A DNA stretch of 55,840 nucleotides from assembly GCA_021769135.1 (NCBI GenBank), contig JAETTM010000022.1, positions 1 through 55,840 on the forward strand, written 5' to 3'. The stretch comes from Lachnospiraceae bacterium. Lineage in GTDB: Bacteria; Bacillota; Clostridia; Lachnospirales; Lachnospiraceae. Shown here one piece after another: positions 1 through 8,119 of the stretch. The position numbers and the translations under genes were made by a program. Every line of letters begins with the position of its first letter. The first letter of the stretch is position 1. The notes under the pieces are model-generated. The model saw nothing but the letters and a program-made list of their open reading frames with translations. It was not told the origin of the DNA and ran no database searches.

Positions 1-462
1 GCCACAATTAAAAAGTACGAGTATGGCATCCGCAATCCAAAGCCCGACCAACTGATGAAAATTGCAAATGCTTTGGGTATCAGTATCAATGTTTTCATGG
101 ATTTTGATATAGAAACGGTATCAGATGTATTGTCCTTGCTGCTAAAAATGGACGAACAATTAGATATGGACTTTGAAGCAGAGAGATATGAGGACGGAAG
201 CTTCAATCCCTCTACAATCAAAATATCCTTTAAAAACTCCCTGCTCAATCATAAGTTAGGCGTATACATGAAAGCAAGGGAATTGCAGGAGAATCTTTTG
301 AATGATACAGAACGCTTCTCGTCGGAGGAAGAACACCAACGGGCGATTGAAGCACTCTCAAAGGATTTAGACGCTGTTAAGCAAAGTATTCTTGACGACA
401 GCAAGATTGTCAAAAAGGGTGTTAGAGGTATATCTGTTAAAATATATCCCGAAAATGAATGA
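1..462 (+). CDS. XRE-family transcriptional regulator, 5' end cut by the window
   Basis: The reading frame is open from base 1, so the start lies outside the window. The first residues (ATIKKYEYGIRNPKPDQL, then MKIANALGIS) are the recognition-helix end of a Cro/C1 helix-turn-helix, including the usual 'P-x-x-x-L-x-x-I-A-x-A-L-x-I' run. About 130 residues of mixed, partly coiled-coil-prone sequence follow, with no domain I recognise. DNA binding as a small dimeric repressor is expected from the family. It is followed by the MerR regulator on the same strand and lies in AT-rich sequence, as is common for accessory or integrative DNA. Target unknown. Confidence 0.75.
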   Translation, partial: ATIKKYEYGIRNPKPDQLMKIANALGISINVFMDFDIETVSDVLSLLLKMDEQLDMDFEAERYEDGSFNPSTIKISFKNSLLNHKLGVYMKARELQENLLNDTERFSSEEEHQRAIEALSKDLDAVKQSILDDSKIVKKGVRGISVKIYPENE

Positions 463-484
463 GAAAAATTTTGTGCAAAAAGTA

Positions 485-515
485 TTGACTTCCACGTAAC
501 GTGATACTGTATTCT
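485..515 (+). promoter_or_regulatory. MerR-type promoter with 19-bp spacer and central palindrome
   Basis: The -35 is TTGACT at 485-490 and the -10 is TATTCT at 510-515, giving a 19-bp spacer instead of 17. The spacer carries the perfect dyad CACGTAACGTG at 493-503, centred between the boxes. Over-long spacers with a central dyad are the hallmark of promoters that MerR-family proteins activate by DNA distortion. The first gene downstream is itself a MerR regulator, so autoregulation is likely. Confidence 0.8.
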
Positions 516-591
516 TTTCTCATAGGAGCAGAATAGATATAAGCCGGCAATCTCTGTCTTGCTTCTTCACAAATTTAAGGAGCTGATAAGA

Positions 592-1470
592 ATGCGAACC
601 ATAAGCCAAGTTGCAGAATTAACAGGCATAAGCACACGAACACTACAATACTATGACGAGATTGGATTGTTAAAACCAAGCGAATTGACCGAATCCGGCT
701 ATCGTCTATATGATGATGAAGCCTTGCAAAAGCTACAACAAATCCTGTTTTTTAAGGAATTGGGATTTAAGCTGAAAGAGATTAAAGAAATTCTGCAAAA
801 ACCCGACTTTGACAAAATCAATGCTTTCAAAAGACAAAAAGAATTGCTTTTGCTGAAGCGCAATCGGACAGACAGACTTATACAGCTTCTTAGCCGCTTA
901 GAGAAAGGAGAGCAATGTATGAGTTTTAAAGAGTTTGATTTGTCTGATTACATTACCGCATTAGAGGATTTTAAAAATAACAGCACTGATGATGTTATCA
1001 GGCACTGGGGAAGTATTGAAAATTTTGATATGTTTATTCAGAAAATCAAAGATGATGAAGCAGAGGTAGCTAAACTTGCCATTCAACAATTCGGCAGTAT
1101 TGAAAAATACACAGAAGCCATGAAGCATAATTTAGAGCATTTCTCTGAACTCATGAATACACAATTAACGGCGGAAGTGAAAGAAATCGGAAAACAATCT
1201 GATATACTGTATGGCAGATTAGCCGCCAATTTGTCAGAAGATGTTTCTTCCCCTAACATACAATCCATTGTAGATGAACTGTTGCAGCTTATACAGAAAA
1301 ACAGCGCTAACGTATCCCTTGATAAGCCCTATATCAATGTTCTTATCGACACATATTCAAGCGATTATATTAAAAGCATGACTGACAGTAAATATGGAAA
1401 AGGGGCTTCTGATTATATTGTAAAAGCGTTCCGTTATTACTCGGAGAATAACGCTTCCGAAAACAATTAG
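592..1470 (+). CDS. MerR-family regulator with C-terminal TipAS-like ligand domain
   Basis: The protein has 292 residues. The N-terminal winged helix is typical of MerR (MRTISQVAELTGIS, then TLQYYDEIGLL and GYRLYDDEAL). A coiled-coil dimerisation helix follows at about residues 75-105. The C-terminal 140 residues resemble the TipAS antibiotic-binding domain (GSIEKYTEAM; a late YIKSMTDSKYGKGASDYI segment). ATG 592 is chosen because AAGGAG lies at 577-582; a TTG 33 bases upstream has no such site. TipAS-type proteins sense thiopeptides or other drugs and activate their own promoter. No drug-efflux gene follows directly, so the target may be itself or lie elsewhere. Confidence 0.85.
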   Translation: MRTISQVAELTGISTRTLQYYDEIGLLKPSELTESGYRLYDDEALQKLQQILFFKELGFKLKEIKEILQKPDFDKINAFKRQKELLLLKRNRTDRLIQLLSRLEKGEQCMSFKEFDLSDYITALEDFKNNSTDDVIRHWGSIENFDMFIQKIKDDEAEVAKLAIQQFGSIEKYTEAMKHNLEHFSELMNTQLTAEVKEIGKQSDILYGRLAANLSEDVSSPNIQSIVDELLQLIQKNSANVSLDKPYINVLIDTYSSDYIKSMTDSKYGKGASDYIVKAFRYYSENNASENN

Positions 1471-1499
1471 AACCATTTTAGAGCCAACAGGCATAAAGC

Positions 1500-1540
1500 A
1501 ATCCCGGAAACGCCCATTTTATCAGCATTTCCGGGATTTT
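1500..1540 (+). terminator. Rho-independent terminator after the MerR gene
   Basis: AATCCCGGAAA at 1500-1510 pairs perfectly with TTTCCGGGATT at 1528-1538 (11-bp stem), followed by T residues. It sits 30 bases after the MerR stop and just before the 3' end of the opposing ATPase fragment, so it may serve both strands. Confidence 0.85.
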
Positions 1541-1545
1541 ATCCG

Positions 1546-1854
1546 TTACTCAAACTCATCAAAAATCAATACAGACTCCCCTGGATACAATGTAGTTCTG
1601 TATTCTGTTGACAGTATCATAAAAAAGGTGTCCAAATCCTGCAGATAATTCAGGAAAGCATCTTTCACAGCTTCACTGATATCATTAAAATCAATTATAA
1701 TATAACTCTTGTACTCTTCTCGGGCAAATACCTCCGCAATCGTAGATTTTCCGATACGTCTGGCTCCCTCAATAAGCAAAGCCTTAGCTCCTTTCGTATT
1801 TTCTTTCCATCCCTTTAATTTCTGATATATCTTTCTTCTGAAAATCATATTCAT
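1546..1854 (-). pseudogene. Truncated AAA ATPase (N-terminal part of a DUF4143-type ATP-binding protein)
   Basis: The 102 residues match the N-terminus of the large bacterial AAA ATPase family that normally runs about 400-480 residues and ends in a DUF4143 domain. Walker A is visible as EGARRIGKST at about residues 29-38, and a Walker B-like LIFDEF lies at the very end. The frame stops right after this segment, so sensor motifs and the whole C-terminal half are missing. No continuation is seen between the stop and the MerR terminator. It is most simply a remnant; an intentional short form cannot be excluded. The 33-bp repeat array lies just upstream of its start. Confidence 0.75.
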
Positions 1855-1939
1855 GCCCCCTGTATACTTCAGCTCACAACCCCGGTCACTTTGTCAGACC
1901 CGGTTCTCATCATGAGCACTTTTATAAACATAATATCAT

Positions 1940-2072
1940 TTCTTTCTGTAATACGCAAATATTCTCCCTTTTTATTTTCACATAATACGCATATATTATA
2001 TCGTCATTTTTTCTGCAATACGCATGTATATGATTCTTTATTTATTTGCAATGCGCACATTTCATTGTGCTG
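1940..2072. repeat. Four-copy degenerate 33-bp tandem repeat upstream of the ATPase remnant
   Basis: The core AATACGCA occurs at 1950, 1984 and 2017, with AATGCGCA at 2050, so the spacing is 34, 33 and 33 bases. Flanking bases also agree: T-rich before the core and an AT-rich stretch such as ATATATT after it. The rest of the gap (1855-2100) is AT-rich and holds no gene. Read on the minus strand, the period equals 11 codons, but stop codons interrupt it. It may be a set of regulatory binding sites or a decayed coding repeat. Confidence 0.65.
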
Positions 2073-2102
2073 CTCCCCATCGTCCTGTCTTCTCCGGCAT
2101 CC

Positions 2103-2139
2103 AAAAAGAGTGGCCAGCACATATCTGCACCGCCACTCC
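2103..2139 (-). terminator. Terminator downstream of spoVAC
   Basis: On the minus strand GAGTGGC (complement of 2132-2138) pairs with GCCACTC (complement of 2108-2114), with further pairing inside the loop, and ends in TTTTT. It shows that spoVAC is transcribed alone. Confidence 0.75.
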
Positions 2140-2164
2140 TGTCTATCCTTGTCTCTATATTCCC

Positions 2165-2623
2165 TTAAAACACCCCAAAACACTTCCCAATCCAATACCC
2201 CAGCCCCAGCACCCAGCTGGTAAAAATCCCATACAAAATCACCGGCCCGGCAATCGTAAATATTTTGCATCCCACGCCGAACACCTGGCCTTCCTTTTTA
2301 AATTCTATAGCCGGGGCCGCCACGGAATTGGCAAACCCGGTAATCGGCACAAGGGCGCCCGCCCCGCCGAACTTAACAATGGAAGGATAAAGATTGAACC
2401 CTGTCAGCAATATGCTGCACAAAATCAAAATGAGGGAACACCAGCTCCCTGCCGTTTCCTTATCAAGCCCCAGCGTATTCGTACAATAGTTCAGAATAAA
2501 CTGTCCAATCGTGCATATGATTCCGCCCACCAAAAATGCCTTCGCCATCTGCAGCCAAAGATTGTGGGTCGGCGTCATTTCCTTTACATATTCCTGATAC
2601 TCCTGTTTCATTTGCTCATCCAT
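2165..2623 (-). CDS. spoVAC: Stage V sporulation protein AC
   Basis: This 152-residue membrane protein has the SpoVAC signature: a charged N-terminus (MDEQMKQEYQEYVKEMTPTH), then hydrophobic segments and the conserved FGGAGALVPITGFANSV stretch. SpoVA proteins form the channel that moves dipicolinic acid in spore formation and germination; SpoVAC is the mechanosensitive-channel-like subunit in the inner spore membrane. GGGAGG lies 5-7 bases before the ATG. Usually spoVAC is followed by spoVAD and spoVAE, but here a terminator follows and neither gene is present. spoVAA and spoVAB are 48 kb away in this same window, so the operon is split. Confidence 0.93.
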   Translation of the reverse strand: MDEQMKQEYQEYVKEMTPTHNLWLQMAKAFLVGGIICTIGQFILNYCTNTLGLDKETAGSWCSLILILCSILLTGFNLYPSIVKFGGAGALVPITGFANSVAAPAIEFKKEGQVFGVGCKIFTIAGPVILYGIFTSWVLGLGYWIGKCFGVF

Positions 2624-2763
2624 ATCGTTTCCTCCCTTTATCCTTTACTGAATCTTTTCCTTAGTATCTGAAAAATGCGTAAAAATATTCCATAACAATA
2701 AAAAAGAACCATGAAAATCGACAAAAGCGGCCTCGCTGAATTGTAAAAAAATCGAATTAGGGC

Positions 2764-2792
2764 TTGACAAGAAATATCCTCTTATATAAATT
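2764..2792 (+). promoter_or_regulatory. Sigma-A-type promoter for the acyltransferase remnant
   Basis: TTGACA at 2764-2769 is followed by TATAAATT at 2785-2792 (15-17 bp spacing depending on the register chosen). The broken acyltransferase frame begins 78 bases further on. Confidence 0.6.
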
Positions 2793-2869
2793 AAACATAC
2801 TGAAGCAGAAAATATAGAAATTAATACCCACTGATTAAAATGCCATTTACATGGAGAAATGGGGTCAAA

Positions 2870-3176
2870 ATGGAAAAATCAAGAACAACATGGATTGATT
2901 CCCTCAAAGGGATTGCTATTTGCGGAATCGTAATGGTTCACAACAGCGCTTCCAGCCTTCCGGGGCTGTTTGGGAAAATAGAAAATACCGGCAAAAACGG
3001 TGTGCAGCTTTTCTTCCTGCTTTCCGCCTACCTGACTTTCGTATCTCTGGAACGTTTTTTTAATGACAAAAATACATGTTACGGCCCTTCTCTCTTCCCT
3101 GGCCGTTTCCATCATTCTGACGAAAGCGTATGACCGTCCTTCGGTGGCCCTTCTGAAAAGAATTATCAAAAAATAA
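2870..3176 (+). pseudogene. Acyltransferase-3 family gene with internal deletion
   Basis: Residues 1-65 from ATG 2870 (EKSRTTWIDSLKGIAICGIV, then VHNSAS and QLFFLLSAYLTF) are the N-terminus of a multi-membrane-pass acyltransferase-3 protein, including the first membrane helix and the conserved histidine. After about 3070 the frame is lost. In another frame, bases about 3078-3176 encode ALLSSLAVSIILTKAYDRP and then VALLKRIIKK, which looks like the last membrane helix and C-terminus of the same family. Full proteins have 340 or more residues, so most of the middle is gone. Enzymes of this family acetylate cell-wall or surface sugars; this copy cannot. Confidence 0.8.
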
Positions 3177-3191
3177 AAAAACAATAAATTC

Positions 3192-3225
3192 AACAGCATG
3201 CTATTGACAGCATGCTGTTATTTTA
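3192..3225 (+). terminator. Terminator-like hairpin after the acyltransferase remnant
   Basis: AACAGCATGCT (3192-3202) pairs perfectly with AGCATGCTGTT (3209-3219) across a 6-base loop, then ATTTTATT follows. The arms each contain the self-palindrome AGCATGCT. Confidence 0.65.
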
Positions 3226-3275
3226 TTATACTTCATATCAATCTCTATGATGTTGCCTTGCAGCATTCCAGCATC

Positions 3276-3410
3276 AAGTCAACAACCCCGCTGCAAGCAA
3301 CGGGGCATCAAATTTGCAACGCTGCAGAGCAGCGGGGTATTGACCCTCGCGGCATTCGCCAAATGCTCGTGCAAGCACGGCACTTGGCTCATTGCTCGCG
3401 GGAATAAAAA
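3276..3410 (+). repeat. Dispersed structured intergenic repeat, copy A
   Basis: This is the first of four related elements (others at 7748-7815 minus, 9012-9110 plus, 31912-32030 plus). It starts GTCAACAACCCCGCTGC, has a CCCCGCTGC/GCAGCGGGG stem, then TATTGACCCTCGCGGCATTC, then a long hairpin at 3358-3388 (outer GCCAAATGC/GCACTTGGC, inner CGTGC-AA-GCACG), and ends CTCATTGCTCGCGGGAATAA. It fills the gap before the MarR gene and overlaps no convincing gene. Confidence 0.8.
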
Positions 3411-3484
3411 ATGCCGTATATCAAGCATTTTCGGCGTAAAAAGCCAATTGCGCACTAAAGTTTCCAGGCTTTGAAAGGAGTATA

Positions 3485-3925
3485 GTGATAGACATGGAAA
3501 GCAAACAATTCCGCAATGGAGAACTCATCAAACGCATTAATGACAAAGTTGAAAAAACCGTTAATAACAAACTGCTGACCTACGGCCTTACATCCACCCA
3601 GTTCAAAATGCTGGTGACGCTGCATCTAAGCCCTGGCAACACGGCTGCATTGAAAGATTTGGAAAAGTACTTTGGAGTCGCCCAGTCCACGGCAGCCGGC
3701 ATTGCCTCCCGTCTGGAAAAGAAAAAATTAGTGTCTTCCTTCAGCGATGCAAACGATAAGCGTGTCAAACACGTACGGATTACCGATGAGGGCCTTCGCA
3801 TATGCCTGAATGTCAGGGAATCCATAATAGAAACGGAGCATAAGCTTTTTTCCGGGCTGATGCCGGAAGAAGAGGCCGAGCTCAACCGCCTGCTGCACAA
3901 AGTTTACCGTTCCATTAAATCATAA
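3485..3925 (+). CDS. MarR-family transcriptional regulator
   Basis: The protein has 146 residues (143 if ATG 3494 is used). It has a winged helix-turn-helix of MarR type: LTSTQFKMLVTLHLSPG, then VAQSTAAGIASRLEKKKLV with the wing DANDKRVKHVRITDEG. The site GAAAGGAG at 3473-3480 lies 4 bases before GTG 3485 and 13 before ATG 3494, so the start is uncertain. The stop is 22 bases before the ABC exporter gene, so the three genes probably form an operon in which this protein represses the pump until a toxic ligand binds. The ligand cannot be told from sequence. Confidence 0.9.
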   Translation: MIDMESKQFRNGELIKRINDKVEKTVNNKLLTYGLTSTQFKMLVTLHLSPGNTAALKDLEKYFGVAQSTAAGIASRLEKKKLVSSFSDANDKRVKHVRITDEGLRICLNVRESIIETEHKLFSGLMPEEEAELNRLLHKVYRSIKS

Positions 3926-3947
3926 ATAGAAAGGTATGGTGATTGCT

Positions 3948-5693
3948 ATGTTAAAAACACTTTATCAACAAATCGGGGAATATAAAAAGGATTCTTTCCT
4001 GACCCCCGTTTTTACGGCTCTGGAAGTCCTGATGGAAATACTGATACCCTTTGTTACCGCATCCATCATCGACAAAGGGATTGAGGCCGGAAATATACGG
4101 ATGGTCTGCCTGTATGGCGCCATTATGCTCATACTCGCTTTTTTCAGCCTTTTTTTCGGCATTCAGGCCGAACGCTATGCGGCTTCCGCCTCTTCCGGCT
4201 TCGCCTGCAACCTGCGCGAAAGCATGTATGCCAATATTCAGACTTTTTCCTTTTCCAATATTGACAAATACAGCACGGCCGGGCTCGTTACCCGTATGAC
4301 CACAGATGTGACCAATCTGCAGAATGCTTACCAGATGGTCTTGAGGATTGCCGTACGGGCGCCGCTGATGCTGTTGTGCAGCATGTTTATGTGTATCGTC
4401 ATCAACCGGAAGCTCAGTTTGATTTTCCTGTGCGTACTCTTTTTTCTTGCCATCGTCCTTTTTACGATTATGCGCAAAACAATGCCTGTTTTTGACCAGG
4501 TATTCGGGAAATATGATGATTTAAACGCCAGCGTGCAGGAAAATGTCTCCGGCATCCGCGTTGTAAAAGCATTTGTAAGGGAAGATTATGAAAAAACCAA
4601 ATTTTCCAGGGCCTCCGAAAATTTATACCGCCTTTTTGTCAGGGCGGAATCCATGCTGGCCTTTAACAGCCCTATCATGATGCTGTCCATTTATGGCTGT
4701 ATCATCGCCCTGTCCTGGCTGGGGGCGCATTACATTACAGACGGGCTTCTTACCACCGGCAGCCTGACTTCCCTTTTCAGCTATATCATGAGCATGATGA
4801 TGTCGCTCATGATGCTCTCCATGATTTTCGTCATGGTTACCTTAAGCGCCGCCAGCGCCAGGAGGATAGCGGAAGTCCTGGAAGAAAAGGCCGACCTGTC
4901 CAACCCTGACAGCCCGGTAAAAAATATCCCCGACGGGAGCATTGACTTTCATCAGGTCAGCTTTTCTTACCGCAGCGGCAGCGGGGAGGATACCCTCAGC
5001 CATATTGATTTGCATATCGATGCGGGCGAAACCATCGGCATCATCGGCGGTACCGGCTGTGGAAAGTCCAGCTTTGTCAGCCTAATCAGCCGCCTCTATG
5101 ACGTGACGGAAGGCACCGTCTGCGTAGGCGGCCAGGATGTCCGTTCCTATGATATGGACGCGCTCCGGGAACAGGTAGCTGTAGTCCTCCAAAAGAATGT
5201 GCTCTTTTCCGGCACCATTCTGGATAATCTGCGCTGGGGAAAAGAAGACGCTACGGAAGAAGAATGCATGGAAGCCTGCCGCTTGGCATGCGCCGATGAA
5301 TTTATCCAGCGTTTTCCCGACAAATACCATACCTGGATAGAGCAAGGAGGCAGCAATGTATCCGGCGGACAAAAGCAGCGCCTCTGCATCGCCCGCGCCC
5401 TGCTGAAGAACCCTAAAATATTGATTCTCGATGACTCCACCAGCGCCGTGGATACCGCCACCGATGCCAAAATCCGCCAGGCATTTTCCACGAAGATACC
5501 GGGCACTACGAAGCTGATTATCTCCCAGCGAATTTCCAGCGTACAGGATGCGGACCGCATCCTTGTCCTGGAGGATGGCAGGGTGAATGGCTTTGATACC
5601 CACGAAAATCTGCTTCGCTCCAATGCTATTTATCAGGAGATTTACGATGTGCAGATGAAGGGCGGAGGAGACTTCGACCATAAGGCTGGATGA
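3948..5693 (+). CDS. ABC exporter half-transporter, degenerate-site subunit
   Basis: The protein has 581 residues: six membrane helices (about 15-310) followed by a nucleotide-binding domain with Walker A GGTGCGKSS, signature VSGGQKQ and Walker B ILILDDSTSAVD. The residue after Walker B is Asp where active ATPases have Glu, while the signature is canonical. The partner at 5826 shows the opposite pattern, as in heterodimeric exporters such as TM287/288 and BmrCD. ATG 3948 is preceded by GGTGA at 3938-3942; an in-frame ATG lies 12 bases upstream. Drug or lipid export under MarR control is likely, substrate unknown. Confidence 0.9.
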   Translation: MLKTLYQQIGEYKKDSFLTPVFTALEVLMEILIPFVTASIIDKGIEAGNIRMVCLYGAIMLILAFFSLFFGIQAERYAASASSGFACNLRESMYANIQTFSFSNIDKYSTAGLVTRMTTDVTNLQNAYQMVLRIAVRAPLMLLCSMFMCIVINRKLSLIFLCVLFFLAIVLFTIMRKTMPVFDQVFGKYDDLNASVQENVSGIRVVKAFVREDYEKTKFSRASENLYRLFVRAESMLAFNSPIMMLSIYGCIIALSWLGAHYITDGLLTTGSLTSLFSYIMSMMMSLMMLSMIFVMVTLSAASARRIAEVLEEKADLSNPDSPVKNIPDGSIDFHQVSFSYRSGSGEDTLSHIDLHIDAGETIGIIGGTGCGKSSFVSLISRLYDVTEGTVCVGGQDVRSYDMDALREQVAVVLQKNVLFSGTILDNLRWGKEDATEEECMEACRLACADEFIQRFPDKYHTWIEQGGSNVSGGQKQRLCIARALLKNPKILILDDSTSAVDTATDAKIRQAFSTKIPGTTKLIISQRISSVQDADRILVLEDGRVNGFDTHENLLRSNAIYQEIYDVQMKGGGDFDHKAG

Positions 5694-5825
5694 TGTTTTG
5701 GGTTGAGAAAATATTCCAGCAATATTCAGCCAAGGTTATTATTATGGGAAATGAAGCAGGCATCAGTTTTAAGAGATGCGAAGCATATTTGAAGATTTTA
5801 GATAGATAAGAAAGGAGTCTGTTTT

Positions 5826-7736
5826 ATGATGCAACCAAAAAATAAACCGCCTATAGGGAATATGAGAAAGCCGGGCGAGGGGCAGGCCGCTTCCCTGAAA
5901 CGGATGATTGGATATATTCTGAAAAATTATAAGTTTTCCTGCCTTGCGGTAGTTGCCGGGATTTTTATTTCGGTGCTGACCACCCTTTGCGCTACGCTAT
6001 TTATGCAGCGGCTGATTGACGATTATATTTTACCTCTGACCAGGATGGCTATTCCGGATTATGAGCCTCTGGCACAGGCTTTGCTTTCCCTTTCCGCCGT
6101 CCTGTGCGTGGGCATCCTCTGCTCCTATGGGTACAACAGGATTATGGTCAACGTAAGCCAGGGAACGATGAAAAAAATACGTAACGAGTTGTTTTCCAAT
6201 ATGGAATCGCTGCCTATCAAATATTTCGACACCCATGCCCATGGCGACATTATGTCGGTTTATACCAATGATGTGGATACTCTGCGGCAGCTTATTGGCC
6301 AGAGTTTTCCCCAGCTTGTAAATTCCAGCATTACGCTGGTTTCCACATTTATCAGTATGGTGGTGCTGAATATCCCCCTTACTGCCATTTCCCTTTTCAT
6401 GGTTGCCGTTATGCTTTTTACCACATCCAAAATGGGCGGAAAGGCTGCCAGATACTTTATGCAGCAGCAAAGCGACCTGGGCAAGGTCAACGGATACATT
6501 GAAGAAATGATGGAAGGCCAGAAAGTAATAAAAGTATTCTGCCATGAGGAAAAAAGTTTGGAACAGTTCCGGCAGCTGAACCGACAGCTTAGGGAAAGCG
6601 CCAACAATGCAAATAAAATTGCCAATATCACTATGCCGGTGAATGCCAACCTGGGAAATATCAGCTATGTGCTTTGCGCCGTTGCGGGAGCCGCCCTTGC
6701 CTTAAGCGGTTTTTCCGGCCTTACCCTGGGCACCTTGGTGGCCTTCCTGAACCTGAGCAAAAGCTTTACCCAACCTGTGACCCAAATCAGCCAGCAAATT
6801 AACAGCATCGTTATGGCAGGGGCTGGGGCATCCCGCGTCTTCCATATGATGGATGAAGCGCCCGAGGCCGATGAGGGATATGTGGAATTGGTCAATGTAC
6901 GGGAAAATTCCGATGGCTCTTTGACGGAAACGGACGAAAAAACCTATCAATGGGCCTGGAAACATCCCCATAAAGCGGATGGAACTACCACTTATGTCAA
7001 ACTGGAAGGCGATGTTACCTTCGATGGTGTGGACTTCGGTTATGATGAGAAAAAGATGGTGCTGAAAGATATTAAAATGTTCGCTACCCCCGGCCAGAAA
7101 ATTGCCTTTGTAGGGAGCACGGGCGCAGGAAAAACAACTATCACCAACCTGATCAACCGTTTCTACGATATACAGGATGGGAAAATCCGTTATGACGGTA
7201 TCAATATCAACAAAATCAAAAAACCCGACTTGCGCCACAGCTTGGGCATCGTGCTCCAGGATACCCATCTGTTCACCGGTACGGTTATGGAAAATATCCG
7301 TTATGGCCGCCTGGATGCCACGGATAATGAATGCATCGCCGCCGCAAAGCTGGCAAACGCCCACAGCTTCATCAAGCGTCTGCCCAACGGCTACCAGACC
7401 ATGCTCACCGGAGACGGTGCCAACCTAAGCCAGGGGCAGCGCCAGCTGTTAGCCATCGCCCGGGCTGCAGTAGCCGACCCGCCGGTGCTGATTCTGGATG
7501 AAGCCACCTCTTCCATCGATACCCGTACCGAAGCCCTGGTACAAAAGGGCATGGACGCTTTGATGGCCGGCCGTACCTCCTTCGTCATTGCCCACCGCCT
7601 CTCCACCGTCCGCAATTCGGACTGCATCATGGTTATGGAACAAGGGCGCATTATCGAACGGGGCACCCATGACGAGCTGCTTGATGCCAAAGGAAAATAT
7701 TATGAACTTTATACGGGGAATACGATTGGAGCATAG
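5826..7736 (+). CDS. ABC exporter half-transporter, catalytic-Glu subunit
   Basis: The protein has 636 residues with six membrane helices (about 35-330), an insertion of about 50 residues between membrane and ATPase parts (near residues 355-400), then Walker A GSTGAGKTT, signature NLSQGQRQ (LSQGQ instead of LSGGQ), Walker B LILDEATSSID with the catalytic Glu, and the H-loop IAHRLS. It pairs with the subunit encoded upstream so that one ATP site is fully active and the other degenerate. AAAGGAG at 5811-5817 sets the start. The 132-base gap between the two genes has no clear terminator and at most a 21-codon reading frame of doubtful meaning. Confidence 0.92.
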   Translation: MMQPKNKPPIGNMRKPGEGQAASLKRMIGYILKNYKFSCLAVVAGIFISVLTTLCATLFMQRLIDDYILPLTRMAIPDYEPLAQALLSLSAVLCVGILCSYGYNRIMVNVSQGTMKKIRNELFSNMESLPIKYFDTHAHGDIMSVYTNDVDTLRQLIGQSFPQLVNSSITLVSTFISMVVLNIPLTAISLFMVAVMLFTTSKMGGKAARYFMQQQSDLGKVNGYIEEMMEGQKVIKVFCHEEKSLEQFRQLNRQLRESANNANKIANITMPVNANLGNISYVLCAVAGAALALSGFSGLTLGTLVAFLNLSKSFTQPVTQISQQINSIVMAGAGASRVFHMMDEAPEADEGYVELVNVRENSDGSLTETDEKTYQWAWKHPHKADGTTTYVKLEGDVTFDGVDFGYDEKKMVLKDIKMFATPGQKIAFVGSTGAGKTTITNLINRFYDIQDGKIRYDGININKIKKPDLRHSLGIVLQDTHLFTGTVMENIRYGRLDATDNECIAAAKLANAHSFIKRLPNGYQTMLTGDGANLSQGQRQLLAIARAAVADPPVLILDEATSSIDTRTEALVQKGMDALMAGRTSFVIAHRLSTVRNSDCIMVMEQGRIIERGTHDELLDAKGKYYELYTGNTIGA

Positions 7737-7747
7737 CCATATGTTCA

Positions 7748-7815
7748 TCCCTGCAGGCCACGAGCCAAGTGTGCAATGCTTAGCATCTCTGCACATTTGG
7801 CGGTTGCCGCATGGA
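7748..7815 (-). repeat. Dispersed structured intergenic repeat, copy D (partial, inverted)
   Basis: Read on the minus strand this contains GCGGCAACCGCCAAATG, matching GCGGCATTCGCCAAATG of copy A, and ends CACTTGGCTCGTGG. The hairpin is complete (7764-7801): GCCAAATGTGCA pairs with TGCACACTTGGC with the same single A-C mismatch as in the other copies, and the inner stem is ATGCT-A-AGCAT. The CCCCGCTGC part is missing. Confidence 0.7.
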
Positions 7816-7855
7816 TACTCCCATATCAGGGAATCGTTTTAAATCCGCCAATATC

Positions 7856-8119
7856 CTATGCATGCCGAAAACTTGTCGGCCCGTTCTTTCCTATAATTAT
7901 CTTTTCCACCTTTTCCAGCGTTCCCGATGCTTCCTCTGCCAATTCCCTGCTTAATGCTACCTGAAAAGAAACCGAAAGCATTGTTGCATACTTAGAACCG
8001 TCCACATTCTCATACACCGTCACCTTATAGTTCCCGTTCCCATTTTGCACAAAGCATAAAAAAATACGCTTCCCCTGGAGCTTCCTATCAGTTCCTGGAC
8101 CTCCATAGGAGAATCCCAT
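7856..8119 (-). pseudogene. Hypothetical frame, probably the 3' part of a frame-shifted gene
   Basis: The 87-residue frame (central part KRIFLCFVQNGNGNYKVTVY, then a helix SRELAEEASGTLEKVEKIII) looks like real protein but has no ribosome binding site and is preceded directly by an in-frame stop. A second frame just upstream (8229 down to about 8060 on the minus strand) reads YSGVHYCAKNRELVDWDISV and EWDSPMEVQELIG, which also looks like protein and could join this frame by a one-base shift near a run of seven T residues. That second frame overlaps the end of the MerR gene. I do not recognise the family. Confidence 0.4.

Noticed and set aside
1940-2072. CRISPR-like array (33-bp spacing)
   Set aside because: Only about 8-10 bases are conserved per unit, there is no constant-length repeat with variable spacers, and no cas gene is near.
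5715-5740. Shared motif AATATTCAGCCA with 31351-31375
   Set aside because: About 20 loosely matching bases, no structure and no further copies seen; may be chance.
5749-5817. 21-codon frame between the exporter genes
   Set aside because: Too short, no clear ribosome binding site, no recognisable sequence.
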